Source of the DNA: Pirellula sp. SH-Sr6A
GTDB lineage: Bacteria; Planctomycetota; Planctomycetia; Pirellulales; Pirellulaceae
Direction: 5' to 3'
Assembly (NCBI RefSeq): GCF_001610875.1
Contig: NZ_CP011272.1
Coordinates: 5,375,988-5,439,987, forward strand
DNA length: 64,000 nucleotides
The position numbers and the translations under genes are program-made. Positions 41,827 to 50,287 of the stretch are shown piece after piece. The notes beneath the pieces are model-generated. The model saw only the letters and a program-made list of their open reading frames with translations, ran no database searches and was not told the DNA's origin. Numbering within the stretch: position 1 is the first letter of the stretch; each line of letters starts with the position of its first letter.

Positions 41827-42038
41827 TTAGGGCAGCGATCCTTTGATTCCTGTCCCGTTGATGCCCACTTCTTCCCTTTTAACAAAGAAAACACTTCCCT
41901 GTTATCGAGAGATGCTTCCGATTGTACCGCTTCCACCTTTTTCTTTTCATCCGCACTCGGTGTGGGTTCGATAAGAAAATCGTGCAGGCTTGCACTCGCG
42001 AAAAGCTCAAGATGGAAAAGTAACGGAGTAGGAATTCA

Positions 42039-42926
42039 ATGAAGCGACATGGACGTAGCTGGCTAAAGCAATCGATTCTCTCCCTGGGACTGCTGGGTGT
42101 TGCTATGCCTGCCGTCAATGCTCAGGAAGACCCCTCGAAACTAACCCAACCGGTGATGCGGGTTTCGAAGAACGAAGTCGTAGCACCGAACAGCGTTCCT
42201 CACCCACTCGATCCCGCCATCCAGCTGGCTCACCAATCGATTGGAATGATTCAACGCGATCTCAATGACTACACGGGAGTGTTGGTAAAGCGAGAGCGGA
42301 TCAACACGACTTTGGGTGAACACGAATTCATGTTCGTCAAGATTCGCAATCGCAAGATGGAGAACAATCAGATTGTCACTCCATTCAGCGTTTATTTGGC
42401 GTTTCTGAAGCCTGCCGCGGTCAAGGGTCGCGAAGTAATCTTCGTCGAGAACCAAAACGAAGGAAATCTGGTTGCCCATGAAGGCGGGATGAAACGGATG
42501 CTCGGCACCCACCATCTCCCTCCCACCGGCATGCTAGCTATGGCCGGCCAACGCTATCCATTGACCGACATTGGAATCGAAAATTTGGTTGTCAAACTGA
42601 TCGAACGGGGGGAACGAGACAAGCGACATGGCATGTGCAATGTCGAGTTGATCCCCGGTGCGAAGGTGAGCAAGCGAGAGTGCTCGATCATTCAAGTCAC
42701 TCACCCCATTCAGCAATCACACTACGACTTCCACATCGCTCAAATCTTCATGGATGATCAGTTGAAGATCCCTGTGCGCTACGCCGCGTACGATTGGCCC
42801 AAGAAGCCTGGTGCTGAGTTAGAGGTGATCGAAGAGTACACCTACCAAGACTTGAAGTTCAATGTCGGTCTCACCGATGCTGACTTCGATCCGAACAACA
42901 AAGAGTACAACTTCCACAAGCGATAG
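42039..42926 (+). CDS. DUF1571 family secreted protein
   Basis: The 295-aa protein starts with a signal peptide (SWLKQSILSLGLLGVAMPAVNA, cleavage near residue 28). The conserved body is of the DUF1571 type: YTGVLVKRERINTTLGEHEFMFVKIR, YLAFLKPAAVKGREVIFVENQN, a long central segment, and AELEVIEEYTYQDLKFNVGLTDADF at the end. The LolA-like beta-sheet character and the EYTYQDLKFN phrase are typical. The family is planctomycete-enriched with no assigned function. TAGGAA precedes the ATG by about 8 bp. A strong intrinsic terminator follows at 42945-42975. Confidence 0.85.
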   Translation: MKRHGRSWLKQSILSLGLLGVAMPAVNAQEDPSKLTQPVMRVSKNEVVAPNSVPHPLDPAIQLAHQSIGMIQRDLNDYTGVLVKRERINTTLGEHEFMFVKIRNRKMENNQIVTPFSVYLAFLKPAAVKGREVIFVENQNEGNLVAHEGGMKRMLGTHHLPPTGMLAMAGQRYPLTDIGIENLVVKLIERGERDKRHGMCNVELIPGAKVSKRECSIIQVTHPIQQSHYDFHIAQIFMDDQLKIPVRYAAYDWPKKPGAELEVIEEYTYQDLKFNVGLTDADFDPNNKEYNFHKR

Positions 42927-42944
42927 CTCGCATTGGAAACACCG

Positions 42945-42975
42945 AAAAGGGGAGCCTCAAGTGGCTCCCCTTTTT
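42945..42975 (+). terminator. Intrinsic terminator after the DUF1571 gene
   Basis: AAAAGGGGAGCC pairs with GGCTCCCCTTTT (12 bp) around a six-base loop, followed by a T. It lies 19 bp after the stop codon. Confidence 0.92.
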
Positions 42976-43024
42976 CGTTTCCATTGAGAATTCTCCGACG
43001 CTATGTGCGGAGGGCGATGCATTG

Positions 43025-43270
43025 ATGGCAAAGCGAAACACTCATCTTCCTGCTCGTCTTGCCATTGCGATTCTTATTGCTCTACCCGGCACGCTCATCG
43101 CCCCTTTTGCACTATGGCTACTAGCCGCTTCATTTTTGCAATTTTTCAATCACCGATGGATTGTTAGTTGGATCGTAACACTGTTTAGCTTGGAGTGTTT
43201 AATCGCCCTGTCGATCGTCTGGGGGTATGTGATTCTGGGGCCCCGTGAATTGTTCTCGAGTGAAGACTAG
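43025..43270 (+). CDS. Small two-helix membrane protein, unknown
   Basis: An 81-aa hypothetical protein with two hydrophobic segments (LAIAILIALPGTLIAPFALW, about 12-31, and IVTLFSLECLIALSIVWGYV, about 49-68), a basic N-terminus and an acidic C-terminus (SSED), as in a small inner-membrane protein. I recognise no family. The ATG at 43025 is preceded by CGGAGGG (43008-43014) at good spacing, which is the main evidence that it is a real gene; an in-frame TTG at 43022 would add one residue. It is bounded by terminators on both sides, so it is probably monocistronic. Confidence 0.6.
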   Translation: MAKRNTHLPARLAIAILIALPGTLIAPFALWLLAASFLQFFNHRWIVSWIVTLFSLECLIALSIVWGYVILGPRELFSSED

Positions 43271-43315
43271 ATCGACGTGTCGTTGCGTTGTGTTTATCGC
43301 AGGCTACCAAATGAA

Positions 43316-43342
43316 ACAGCCTAGGGTGTTGCCCTAGGCTGT
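43316..43342. terminator. Convergent hairpin terminator between small membrane gene and ilvC
   Basis: ACAGCCTAGGG and CCCTAGGCTGT form a perfect 11-bp stem around TGTTG. On the minus strand it is followed by TTTCATTT, and on the plus strand by AGTCTTTA, so it probably ends transcripts from both converging genes. The T runs are imperfect, so efficiency is uncertain. Confidence 0.75.
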
Positions 43343-43420
43343 AGTCTTTATGGCCATTTGCCCATCCAAGGAGCTTGCATTCGGCAGTCTCGCGATGTTG
43401 TTGCGAGCGAAGCAATGCCT

Positions 43421-44428
43421 TTAGTCGACAACCTTGGCGTCGATCCACTTCATCAAGCTTCGCAGTTGTTGTCCTACTTGCTCGATTTGATGTTTGCGTT
43501 GGATGCGGCGCTGAGCCTTGAACGCAGGAGCGTTGGCTCGGTTTTCCAAAATCCATTCGCGAGCGAATTGTCCGGTTTGGATTTCGGTGAGGATCTTCTT
43601 CATTTCCTTCTTGGTTTCCGCGGTGATGATGCGTGGGCCGCGGGTATAGTCACCGAACTCTGCGGTGTTGGAGATGCTGTACCGCATGTAGTTCAAGCCA
43701 CCTTGGTAGAGCAAGTCGACGATCAGCTTGAGTTCGTGCATGCACTCAAAGTAGGCCATTTCGGGTTGGTAGCCCGCTTCAACCAGTGTCTCAAAGCCAG
43801 CCTTGACCAGTTCGCTGACACCACCGCAAAGGACGACTTGTTCGCCGAACAAATCGGTTTCGGTTTCTTCCGCAAACGTGGTCTCAATCACTCCGCCGCG
43901 AGTTCCGCCGATTCCTTTGGCATAGGCCAAGCCGATCTTTTTGGTCGTGTCGCTCGCACCTGTTCCGAGGGCGATCAAACAAGGGACACCGCCCCCCTTG
44001 GTGTACTCGCTTCGGACGAGGTGGCCAGGGCCTTTGGGGGCTACGAGTAGCGTATCGACTCCTTGTGGGGGATCGATTTGTCCGAAGTGGAGATTGAATC
44101 CGTGGGAGCACATGAGCACGTTCCCTTGGGATAGGTTCGGCCTGATGTGGGCGCGATAAAGATCCCCTTGGACTTCATCGGGCAGCAGGATGTTGATAAT
44201 GTCCGCTTGCTTGGTCGCTTCAGCGATATCCAGAGGTTTGAAGCCGTGGCTGACTGCCAAATCGTAGTTCTTGCTGCCAGGTCGTTGGCCGATGATCACT
44301 TTGCAACCGCTGTCGCGGAGGTTTTGTGCTTGGGCGTGTCCCTGGGAGCCGTAACCAAGAATCGCAATCGTCTTGTCTTTGAGGACCGAGAGATCAGCGT
44401 CGTTGTCGTAGTAGATTGTTGCAGCCAT
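43421..44428 (-). CDS. ilvC: Ketol-acid reductoisomerase
   Basis: IlvC catalyses the isomeroreduction of acetolactate and acetohydroxybutyrate in valine, leucine and isoleucine synthesis. The 335-aa class I enzyme has the N-terminal Rossmann motif [22 protein letters not shown]. The cofactor loop [10 protein letters not shown] suggests [27 protein letters not shown], and the Mg-binding knotted domain ([19 protein letters not shown], then [12 protein letters not shown]) complete it. Length and motifs are fully normal. It lies about 90 bp downstream of ilvH on the same strand; the large acetolactate synthase subunit is not in this window. Confidence 0.97.
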   Translation of the reverse strand: MAATIYYDNDADLSVLKDKTIAILGYGSQGHAQAQNLRDSGCKVIIGQRPGSKNYDLAVSHGFKPLDIAEATKQADIINILLPDEVQGDLYRAHIRPNLSQGNVLMCSHGFNLHFGQIDPPQGVDTLLVAPKGPGHLVRSEYTKGGGVPCLIALGTGASDTTKKIGLAYAKGIGGTRGGVIETTFAEETETDLFGEQVVLCGGVSELVKAGFETLVEAGYQPEMAYFECMHELKLIVDLLYQGGLNYMRYSISNTAEFGDYTRGPRIITAETKKEMKKILTEIQTGQFAREWILENRANAPAFKAQRRIQRKHQIEQVGQQLRSLMKWIDAKVVD

Positions 44429-44519
44429 GAGTGATTGGATATCTGGTGTTCGAGAAATGTGGGAGGAAGGTGCAAGCCGACTCGAGGCTGGCTAACCAAA
44501 GAAATTCAACGGTGACGAG

Positions 44520-45047
44520 CTAAACGTCGGAGTCGTGGTCTTCGAAGGTCTCGGCGACCGCGTCAGGATTGCTGCCTCGGACCATGGCGATGCGTCCCGT
44601 TCGGACCAGCTCCAAGATTCCATAGGGACGCATTCGTTCGATAAACGCCTGGATCTTGCTCTCGCGACCCGAAATTTCGATCATCAACTCTTCGTGCCCA
44701 ACGTCCACAACCCGCCCTCGGAAGATGTCGACGAGCTCGCGAATCTCGGTCCTCACGGCACCGGTAGGAGCGTGGACCTTGACGAGCATGAGATCTCGTT
44801 CGACGTAGTCGCGCGACGAGATGTCTTGAACCCCGACAACCGTGACGATCTTTTCCAACTGCTTTCGCACTTGTTCCGACACACGATTATCCCCGACGAC
44901 GACAAACGTCATACGAGAAAGATTCTTATTCTCGGTTTCGCCAACGGCGAGGGACTCGATGTTGTAACCGCGCGAAGCCAACATGCCAGAGATGTGGGCC
45001 AAGACGCCGGGAACGTTTTGTACAACCGCGGAGAGTACGTGCCGCAT
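44520..45047 (-). CDS. ilvH: Acetolactate synthase small (regulatory) subunit
   Basis: The regulatory subunit of acetohydroxyacid synthase carries valine feedback. The 175-aa protein starts RHVLSAVVQNVPGVLAHISGMLASRGYNIESLAVG, the canonical N-terminal ACT domain. A second, C-terminal domain follows (LVKVHAPTGAVRTEIRELVDIFRG, RMRPYGILELVRTGRIAMVRG). I use the ATG at 45047, which gives the family N-terminus; the frame extends to 45134 with a non-conserved extension. A downstream gene, ilvC, forms an ilvH-ilvC unit. ilvB is not adjacent. Confidence 0.93.
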   Translation of the reverse strand: MRHVLSAVVQNVPGVLAHISGMLASRGYNIESLAVGETENKNLSRMTFVVVGDNRVSEQVRKQLEKIVTVVGVQDISSRDYVERDLMLVKVHAPTGAVRTEIRELVDIFRGRVVDVGHEELMIEISGRESKIQAFIERMRPYGILELVRTGRIAMVRGSNPDAVAETFEDHDSDV

Positions 45048-45181
45048 TCCAGTTCTTGATCGTAGGGTGACTCGCTCGTGATTCGAAAGTCGGATCGCCA
45101 ATCTGCAAGTCACTAGGACTGCGACCCATTGCATCTTTCATCAAGGGAGAGAATGATAGTTCAATTCCTTGTTTTCTCAAG

Positions 45182-46102
45182 GTGCATACCGGTTCGTCTT
45201 CTCCTCAATTACCGAACGACTTGGTCGTTTCCTTTTTCAACGTGAATTCCGAAGCCATCTACCAGCTCATCGACTTCGGCGAAGGCAAAAAGCTTGAGAA
45301 GATAGGGGGATTGGTCGTGGAGAGACCCTCTCCAGGAGCCACTGACCCCCTGGGGGGTTCACCCCTTTGGGAAAAAGTCGATCTCGCTTACCGGGATCAA
45401 GGCTGGCATTATCTGAGCTCATGCAGTCGTCGGATGGATTGGGAGAATTGGAAGGGGACGGTTGACTCGGTTACCCTTCGATTCAAACCAACCGCAGCCG
45501 GGCAGGTTGGGATTTTTCCAGAACATTGGACTCATTGGCCTTGGTTCCAGGAGCAGTACGTCCGACTGTCGGAACCTCATTTACCCCAACCGCGTGTTCT
45601 GCACTTATTCGCCTACACCGGGGCGACGACGTTGGCGCTCGCCGCCAGAGGCTTCCACGTAACCCATGTCGACGCGTCTCGCCCGACGGTCGCGTGGGCC
45701 CGCGAGAATGGGGAGCTTTCCGGTTTGAAGGATCGACCCGTTCGCTGGATCGTGGACGACGCGGTCAAATTCGTCGACCGAGAGGTACGACGGGGAAATC
45801 GCTACTGCGGACTCATTTTGGATCCGCCCAGTTTCGGGCATGGGACGCAAGCCGAACGGTGGCAGATTCATCGGGATTTACTCCCATTGCTTCACCAATG
45901 TTGGAAGCTTCTCGACGAGGAAAGGGGCTTCGCGTTGCTGTGCGGCCATTCGCCCGATATCCGTTTGCGCGAGCTAGCTAGATCTCTCGGCGCCGCTCAT
46001 GGGATGCGTCGGGTTGAGAAGAACAGGATCCAACAGGCTGGTCTCGAGGATTCGGAAGGGCGCACGCTGGATTGCGGCTATGCGAGCTTATTTGAATGGT
46101 AG
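45182..46102 (+). CDS. RlmI-like class I SAM-dependent methyltransferase
   Basis: The 306-aa protein has the catalytic half of the RlmI/RlmK family of 23S rRNA methyltransferases. SAM motif I reads VLHLFAYTGATTLALAARG (residues about 140-158). It is followed by VDASRPTVAWARENGELSG, the base-flipping motif LILDPPSFGHG, and LLCGHSP. The PUA domain of RlmI is absent and is replaced by an N-terminal region with short, probably beta-rich segments (YQLIDFGEGKKLEKIGGLVVERP). The target is not deducible. The start appears to be GTG at 45182. A strong bidirectional terminator follows immediately. Confidence 0.82.
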   Translation: MHTGSSSPQLPNDLVVSFFNVNSEAIYQLIDFGEGKKLEKIGGLVVERPSPGATDPLGGSPLWEKVDLAYRDQGWHYLSSCSRRMDWENWKGTVDSVTLRFKPTAAGQVGIFPEHWTHWPWFQEQYVRLSEPHLPQPRVLHLFAYTGATTLALAARGFHVTHVDASRPTVAWARENGELSGLKDRPVRWIVDDAVKFVDREVRRGNRYCGLILDPPSFGHGTQAERWQIHRDLLPLLHQCWKLLDEERGFALLCGHSPDIRLRELARSLGAAHGMRRVEKNRIQQAGLEDSEGRTLDCGYASLFEW

Positions 46103-46107
46103 AAACG

Positions 46108-46139
46108 AAAAAACCCGCCAGGGGACTAGCGGGTTTTTT
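46108..46139. terminator. Bidirectional intrinsic terminator
   Basis: AAAAAACCCGC and GCGGGTTTTTT form an 11-bp stem around a ten-base loop. Six A on the left arm and six T on the right make it competent on both strands, ending the methyltransferase (plus) and, further on, the DUF3467-M50 operon (minus, whose last stop is 67 bp away). Confidence 0.9.
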
Positions 46140-46205
46140 GGATTTGCCAATTCACGGAGAGTGGGCAGACGAGGACGGGCGTTGGGCGTCGTGAAGCCGG
46201 GAAGA

Positions 46206-46541
46206 CTACTGCTGAACGCGAAGCCGCTTCTGAATATCGGTTTCCAAGACACCGAAGACGGCTTCGTGTCGTTGAACGGACATTTGCAAAGCAGCCAACA
46301 ATCGTTTGGCGGTGAAGAAATTCATGATGATTCGCTGTTTGACAACGATCGGATCCTTTGGAATCCCAACCGGCTGTGGGTTGAGACCAAAATCAACGAT
46401 TAGTTCTTCAGGAGAGCCGGTGACGCGGCAGAAGTTTGCGTAACATGCAATCGCGTCTTCGTCCTTCACTTGAACCTGTACTGGCTGGGCTTGCGGACGC
46501 GCGCCCTCGGATGTTTCGGTGTTTTCCACTTCGGTCGACAT
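46206..46541 (-). CDS. DUF3467 family protein
   Basis: A 111-aa cytoplasmic protein of the DUF3467 family: after an acidic/Gln-rich tail come DAIACYANFCRVTGSPEELIVDFG, VKQRIIMNFFTAKRLLAALQMSVQRHEAVFG and a short C-terminus. The family fold is known only as small and beta-rich with no assigned function, and it occurs widely in planctomycetes and other bacteria. AGGAGTGA lies 5 bp before the ATG, a strong start. It is the last gene of a minus-strand group (GAF-HlyD, HlyD, PqqD-M50-HlyD, DUF3467), about 100 bp after the M50 gene. Confidence 0.87.
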   Translation of the reverse strand: MSTEVENTETSEGARPQAQPVQVQVKDEDAIACYANFCRVTGSPEELIVDFGLNPQPVGIPKDPIVVKQRIIMNFFTAKRLLAALQMSVQRHEAVFGVLETDIQKRLRVQQ

Positions 46542-46642
46542 TGTTCACTCCTGCAAAAACGATAACAAGGCGTCGAGGCTTTTTAGCTCTCACTAGTTAA
46601 CATCACTCTACCACGCGACTCGCAGCGTGCGCGGAATTTGGC

Positions 46643-48883
46643 TTAGAATTCAAAGTTAAACGTCTTCACGGCGTATCGATACAACCGCCATCCCAGGGAC
46701 TTCCACGCTAAGTGGACATTCGCTTTTCCACGGTATCCGCCCCCCACGGGAATGTTCTCTCGGTCAAAGTAAACTTTTGCCTGATACGATGTACTCATGG
46801 GCAAAGTTCTTCCGGATTCATCGGTCTTCGTATCGAGCGAACCCCCGGTCTGGGTGGATAGGCTGGCCGATGTTTCCTTCATTTCGGATTGGGAGAAGCT
46901 CGCAATTTTCCCGTAGAACGACTGCAGCTTCGCCGCATCGAACATCAACTCGACTTGGTCACCGACTTTGACCAAGTTTCGATCGTGCTGGTCGATCACC
47001 AATACGCCTTCCATTTCGTTGGTGGGTGCGACGATGCAGAGCAAGTCACCCTCGCTGAAGACCGCCTCGGAATTGCTTGCTTGAAACGGGTTTCCATGCC
47101 AAGAAGGAAGTTGCTCCTGAGCTTGCGACTGTTTGTTGATCGACTTCTCTGGGGGTTGAAATAGGATGCCGTCAATCGGACTGACGACTCGGAGTCGTTG
47201 CAGTTTATATCCCAGTTCCTGCACCGTTCCTTCGGCGGTCATTAATGCTTTCTCTTCTTCCGCGGCGGTCAAGGCGAGCGCGGGATTGGAGCTGGCGACA
47301 TAGCGGATTTGGTCGAGGCGTTGTTTAGCAAGATCGCGTTTGGTGATCGATTCCTGCAGTTGAAGTTGCAGTTGGATATTCTCCAAATCGCAAATCGGCT
47401 CCCCTGCTTGCACCCTGTCCCCGGGTTTCTTGTGCCATCGCACCAGTTTGCCAGGAACAATGGCATGCACCTCTCGGCCGTCTTTGGGCTGCGTTTCCAC
47501 TGAGCCATTGACGTGAAAAGGGAATGGGAAAAAGCAGAATACCGAAAGGATGGCGGTCGCAATCAACAGACTCGTTAAGACGTTCGCCCGTTTCATTTTC
47601 GAGGCTCTCCCTGGTGTTCTGAAAAACTTGATGGTGGCGATCAATCCTGGCACGATCATCCCTGCGACCCCTGCTACTGCGAACGCGCGTCCAAGGGATT
47701 GAAGACCATACGGTTTGAGAACCTGATTCAGGAACAAGATGATCCCGAACGCGACCACCCATCGATAAATCGACGAAGCGACGGTGAAGACCCCGAACAG
47801 GAACCGGTTCTTGGTCGGCAAAAAGGGATTCTCTTGCAACTCGAGTCCCAAGCAATTCTTTTGGAACCAACGCTTGAGAATCTCATTCGCTTTCTGGCGA
47901 AGATTGGGGATCTCCAAAAAGTCCATGAGAATGTAGTAACCGTCAAATCGTAGCAACGGATTACCGTTGAATACGACAGTGCTGACCGAGCATATAAACA
48001 TCACGCTCAAACAGAGGAAATTGAACATTCCGTCTTCGCTGAACCACCAAAGGAAGGTGGCGATGGAAGCCAGGATCAATTCGACATACATGCCCGCAGC
48101 GCCGATAAATACCCGCTGCCACTTGTTCGGTAACATCCAGGAATCGGAGACGTTGCAATACAAGCACGGAGTGAAGACCAGAAGCATCGCTCCCATCTCA
48201 TGGCACTCTCCTCCGAATTTCTTACAACTCAAACCGTGTCCAAACTCGTGTAGAATTTTCACGCACCCCATGGTGATTCCGAGCCAGATCCAGTTATTGG
48301 CCGAGAAGAACTGCTGGAACGTCGGTAGCTTGGTCTTGAATTCGTGGTAGTTCACCAAGACGAGCGTGATAGCGGCGAGCCCCATCACGGCAACGGCAAT
48401 CAAACACCAAGTCGTAAAAATCCAGCCAAACCACGGAAGAAGTCGGTTGAGAATGTGTTCCGGGTCGATGCCTCGGAATCGAATCGCGAAGATGTTCGCG
48501 AGCTTGCCAAGTTGTTCTTTCTTTTTCTTTTGATCCCCACGCCGTCGAAGCTGTCGGCCTTGCCCACCTGAGTGAGAAATCACAAGCCCACTTCGGTGCA
48601 ACATTCCGACAAACTGTTGCAGGTCTTGCAAAGAAATCCGTTGAGGAGCGAATTGGGCTTGAAAATCGTCTTTGATCTGTTGAAGACTGGTCTCGCCATC
48701 GAGCATGTTCAAAATGGCGAATTCTTCATCGTGGAATCGGAAGTAGTTCAGTCCAACCGGTTCCTTGACGACCCAGTACGAACGGCCGTGGTATTTGTGT
48801 CGACGGGATTCCAGGTCCGGTCGACGGCGCAGCTTGAGCGGCCGCATCGCGCTGTTGACCAAGGAATCTGCCATCGTTGTCAT
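46643..48883 (-). CDS. PqqD-like/site-2 protease (M50)/HlyD-type fusion protein
   Basis: The 746-aa membrane protein has three parts. Residues about 20-100 form a small winged-helix PqqD/RRE-like domain (FRFHDEEFAILNMLDGETSLQQI...HRSGLVISH). The middle is a polytopic M50 zinc protease with the HEFGH motif (H212, E213, H216) and the third ligand in NPLLRFDGYYILMD (D314), flanked by about six to eight hydrophobic segments. From about 465 a barrel-sandwich-hybrid/HlyD arm with coiled coil follows (VNGSVETQPKDGREVHAIVPGKL, LQLQESITKRDLAKQRLDQIR, then PIDGILFQPPEKS). Such 'peptide zinc metalloprotease' fusions are found near peptide-processing and export systems. Upstream genes on the same strand encode two further HlyD-type proteins. 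Confidence 0.85.
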   Translation of the reverse strand: MTTMADSLVNSAMRPLKLRRRPDLESRRHKYHGRSYWVVKEPVGLNYFRFHDEEFAILNMLDGETSLQQIKDDFQAQFAPQRISLQDLQQFVGMLHRSGLVISHSGGQGRQLRRRGDQKKKKEQLGKLANIFAIRFRGIDPEHILNRLLPWFGWIFTTWCLIAVAVMGLAAITLVLVNYHEFKTKLPTFQQFFSANNWIWLGITMGCVKILHEFGHGLSCKKFGGECHEMGAMLLVFTPCLYCNVSDSWMLPNKWQRVFIGAAGMYVELILASIATFLWWFSEDGMFNFLCLSVMFICSVSTVVFNGNPLLRFDGYYILMDFLEIPNLRQKANEILKRWFQKNCLGLELQENPFLPTKNRFLFGVFTVASSIYRWVVAFGIILFLNQVLKPYGLQSLGRAFAVAGVAGMIVPGLIATIKFFRTPGRASKMKRANVLTSLLIATAILSVFCFFPFPFHVNGSVETQPKDGREVHAIVPGKLVRWHKKPGDRVQAGEPICDLENIQLQLQLQESITKRDLAKQRLDQIRYVASSNPALALTAAEEEKALMTAEGTVQELGYKLQRLRVVSPIDGILFQPPEKSINKQSQAQEQLPSWHGNPFQASNSEAVFSEGDLLCIVAPTNEMEGVLVIDQHDRNLVKVGDQVELMFDAAKLQSFYGKIASFSQSEMKETSASLSTQTGGSLDTKTDESGRTLPMSTSYQAKVYFDRENIPVGGGYRGKANVHLAWKSLGWRLYRYAVKTFNFEF

Positions 48884-48969
48884 AGATGTGTAGCCGTCTC
48901 TCTAGTGTCTGATTCGCTTGGTATCAACGAGCTTTGAAGAGGGATCGCAAACCAAGATGCTTTTAGGGA

Positions 48970-50271
48970 TTATCGAGTTGGAGAGGCGATTTCAATGGTC
49001 GCCTTCATCCCTTCTCGCATTAAGAATTGACCGTCTGGCAATCGCACATTGTCGATCTCGACCCACATTCGATACGTGTCTGGTTCGCTCGCTCGAGGTG
49101 CGACAAATCCTACGATGCCATCTACGTCGTGCTTGACTCCGGGGGCGATTTGGACCGACACCCGGGCCTTCGAGTTGAGGAGCAAGTGAGGGGGGATATT
49201 GACGCGGACTTGGCCGTTGACGCGAATCTTGGACATGTCGGTGAGCCGAAGGATGACTTCCCCTGCTCGCACATAATCGAACTGTTCCTTTTTCACATCG
49301 CTTACCAATCCATCCCAGTGGGCATTGATGTTTCGCAATGCGGTTTGAACGCTGGCGGCTTCCAGCTTGGCTTCGGAGACGCCGACCGCGGCCTTGTCCT
49401 TGGCGTGTTCGATCTTGGACACATTGATCTGCAACTCCGCCTTTTTGAGCTCCAGTTTCTTTTTCTGATTGGTGCTGAGATCTTCAGCACGGTCGCGGTA
49501 AAGCTTGTCAGAAATCTCCACTTCATTCTTCGCGACTTCAAACGCTGCTTCGGAATACAAGATCTGACTTTGGTCGCCGGCCTTGAGTTTGGCCTGCTCT
49601 AGCTCTTTGGTTTGCACGATGATTTCAGCCAAAGCGATCCGAGTATCCAATTCGATCATCGGATCTCCCTGCTTGACTGCCTTGCCCTCGTCGACATGCA
49701 TTTGCGTAATGATTCCATCCGCTTGCGCAGCGACATCGATATCTCGTACGAAGGTGAGCGAAGCAATCGGAACGAGCAGAATACCACTTGGGACGGCAGG
49801 CGGAACACCGATGCCACTCGAGGGGACTGCGTTGCTCGGCAGAACGCTGCCTTGAGGGAGCCCGACAGGAGCACTGGGGAGTGAACCGAGATCGGATGCA
49901 CCTGGCAACAGGACATCGTTCGATTGAAGAGCCTGCGCGAGGACGATGGGCGGTTCAGATGGAGGCAGATTGCCGGAGCCGAGGGGAGTAGGATTGCTCG
50001 GGTCGATGTTGACGAGCAAAGGAGCTTCGGTCGCACTCGTGCTCCCCGAGGGAAACCCGGATGCGATAGGCTCGGAGGTATTGCTGTTCGACGCGAGAGT
50101 CGACGGTTGGCCTGTCAGGGGATCGTTCTGTGAATCGTTCCCTGCGCGATAACCGTTGATGCCGAGAGAGGGTACCGCTTGATCGATCCAATTGCGAACG
50201 CTCGGGATCGCAAAAGCGAGTCCGCCTACGATAGCAACCGTAGCACATGCAACCCAAATTGACTTCTTCAT
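48970..50271 (-). CDS. HlyD-family periplasmic adaptor with Ser/Pro-rich N-terminal linker
   Basis: The 433-aa protein is anchored by one N-terminal hydrophobic helix (SIWVACATVAIVGGLAFAI). A roughly 140-residue low-complexity linker follows (SNSNTSEPIASGFPSGSTSATE). The HlyD/RND adaptor core comes next: FVRDIDVAAQADGIITQMHVDEGKAVKQGDPMIELD, a coiled-coil hairpin (about 225-310), and a C-terminal beta-barrel region (GQVRVNIPPHLLLNSKARVSVQIAPG). The ATG at 50271 gives a clean membrane anchor; the frame runs to 50457 but that part overlaps the upstream gene's end. The GAF-HlyD gene stops 16 bp upstream, so the pair is co-transcribed. Confidence 0.85.
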   Translation of the reverse strand: MKKSIWVACATVAIVGGLAFAIPSVRNWIDQAVPSLGINGYRAGNDSQNDPLTGQPSTLASNSNTSEPIASGFPSGSTSATEAPLLVNIDPSNPTPLGSGNLPPSEPPIVLAQALQSNDVLLPGASDLGSLPSAPVGLPQGSVLPSNAVPSSGIGVPPAVPSGILLVPIASLTFVRDIDVAAQADGIITQMHVDEGKAVKQGDPMIELDTRIALAEIIVQTKELEQAKLKAGDQSQILYSEAAFEVAKNEVEISDKLYRDRAEDLSTNQKKKLELKKAELQINVSKIEHAKDKAAVGVSEAKLEAASVQTALRNINAHWDGLVSDVKKEQFDYVRAGEVILRLTDMSKIRVNGQVRVNIPPHLLLNSKARVSVQIAPGVKHDVDGIVGFVAPRASEPDTYRMWVEIDNVRLPDGQFLMREGMKATIEIASPTR

Positions 50272-50287
50272 ATCGATATTCTGTGCG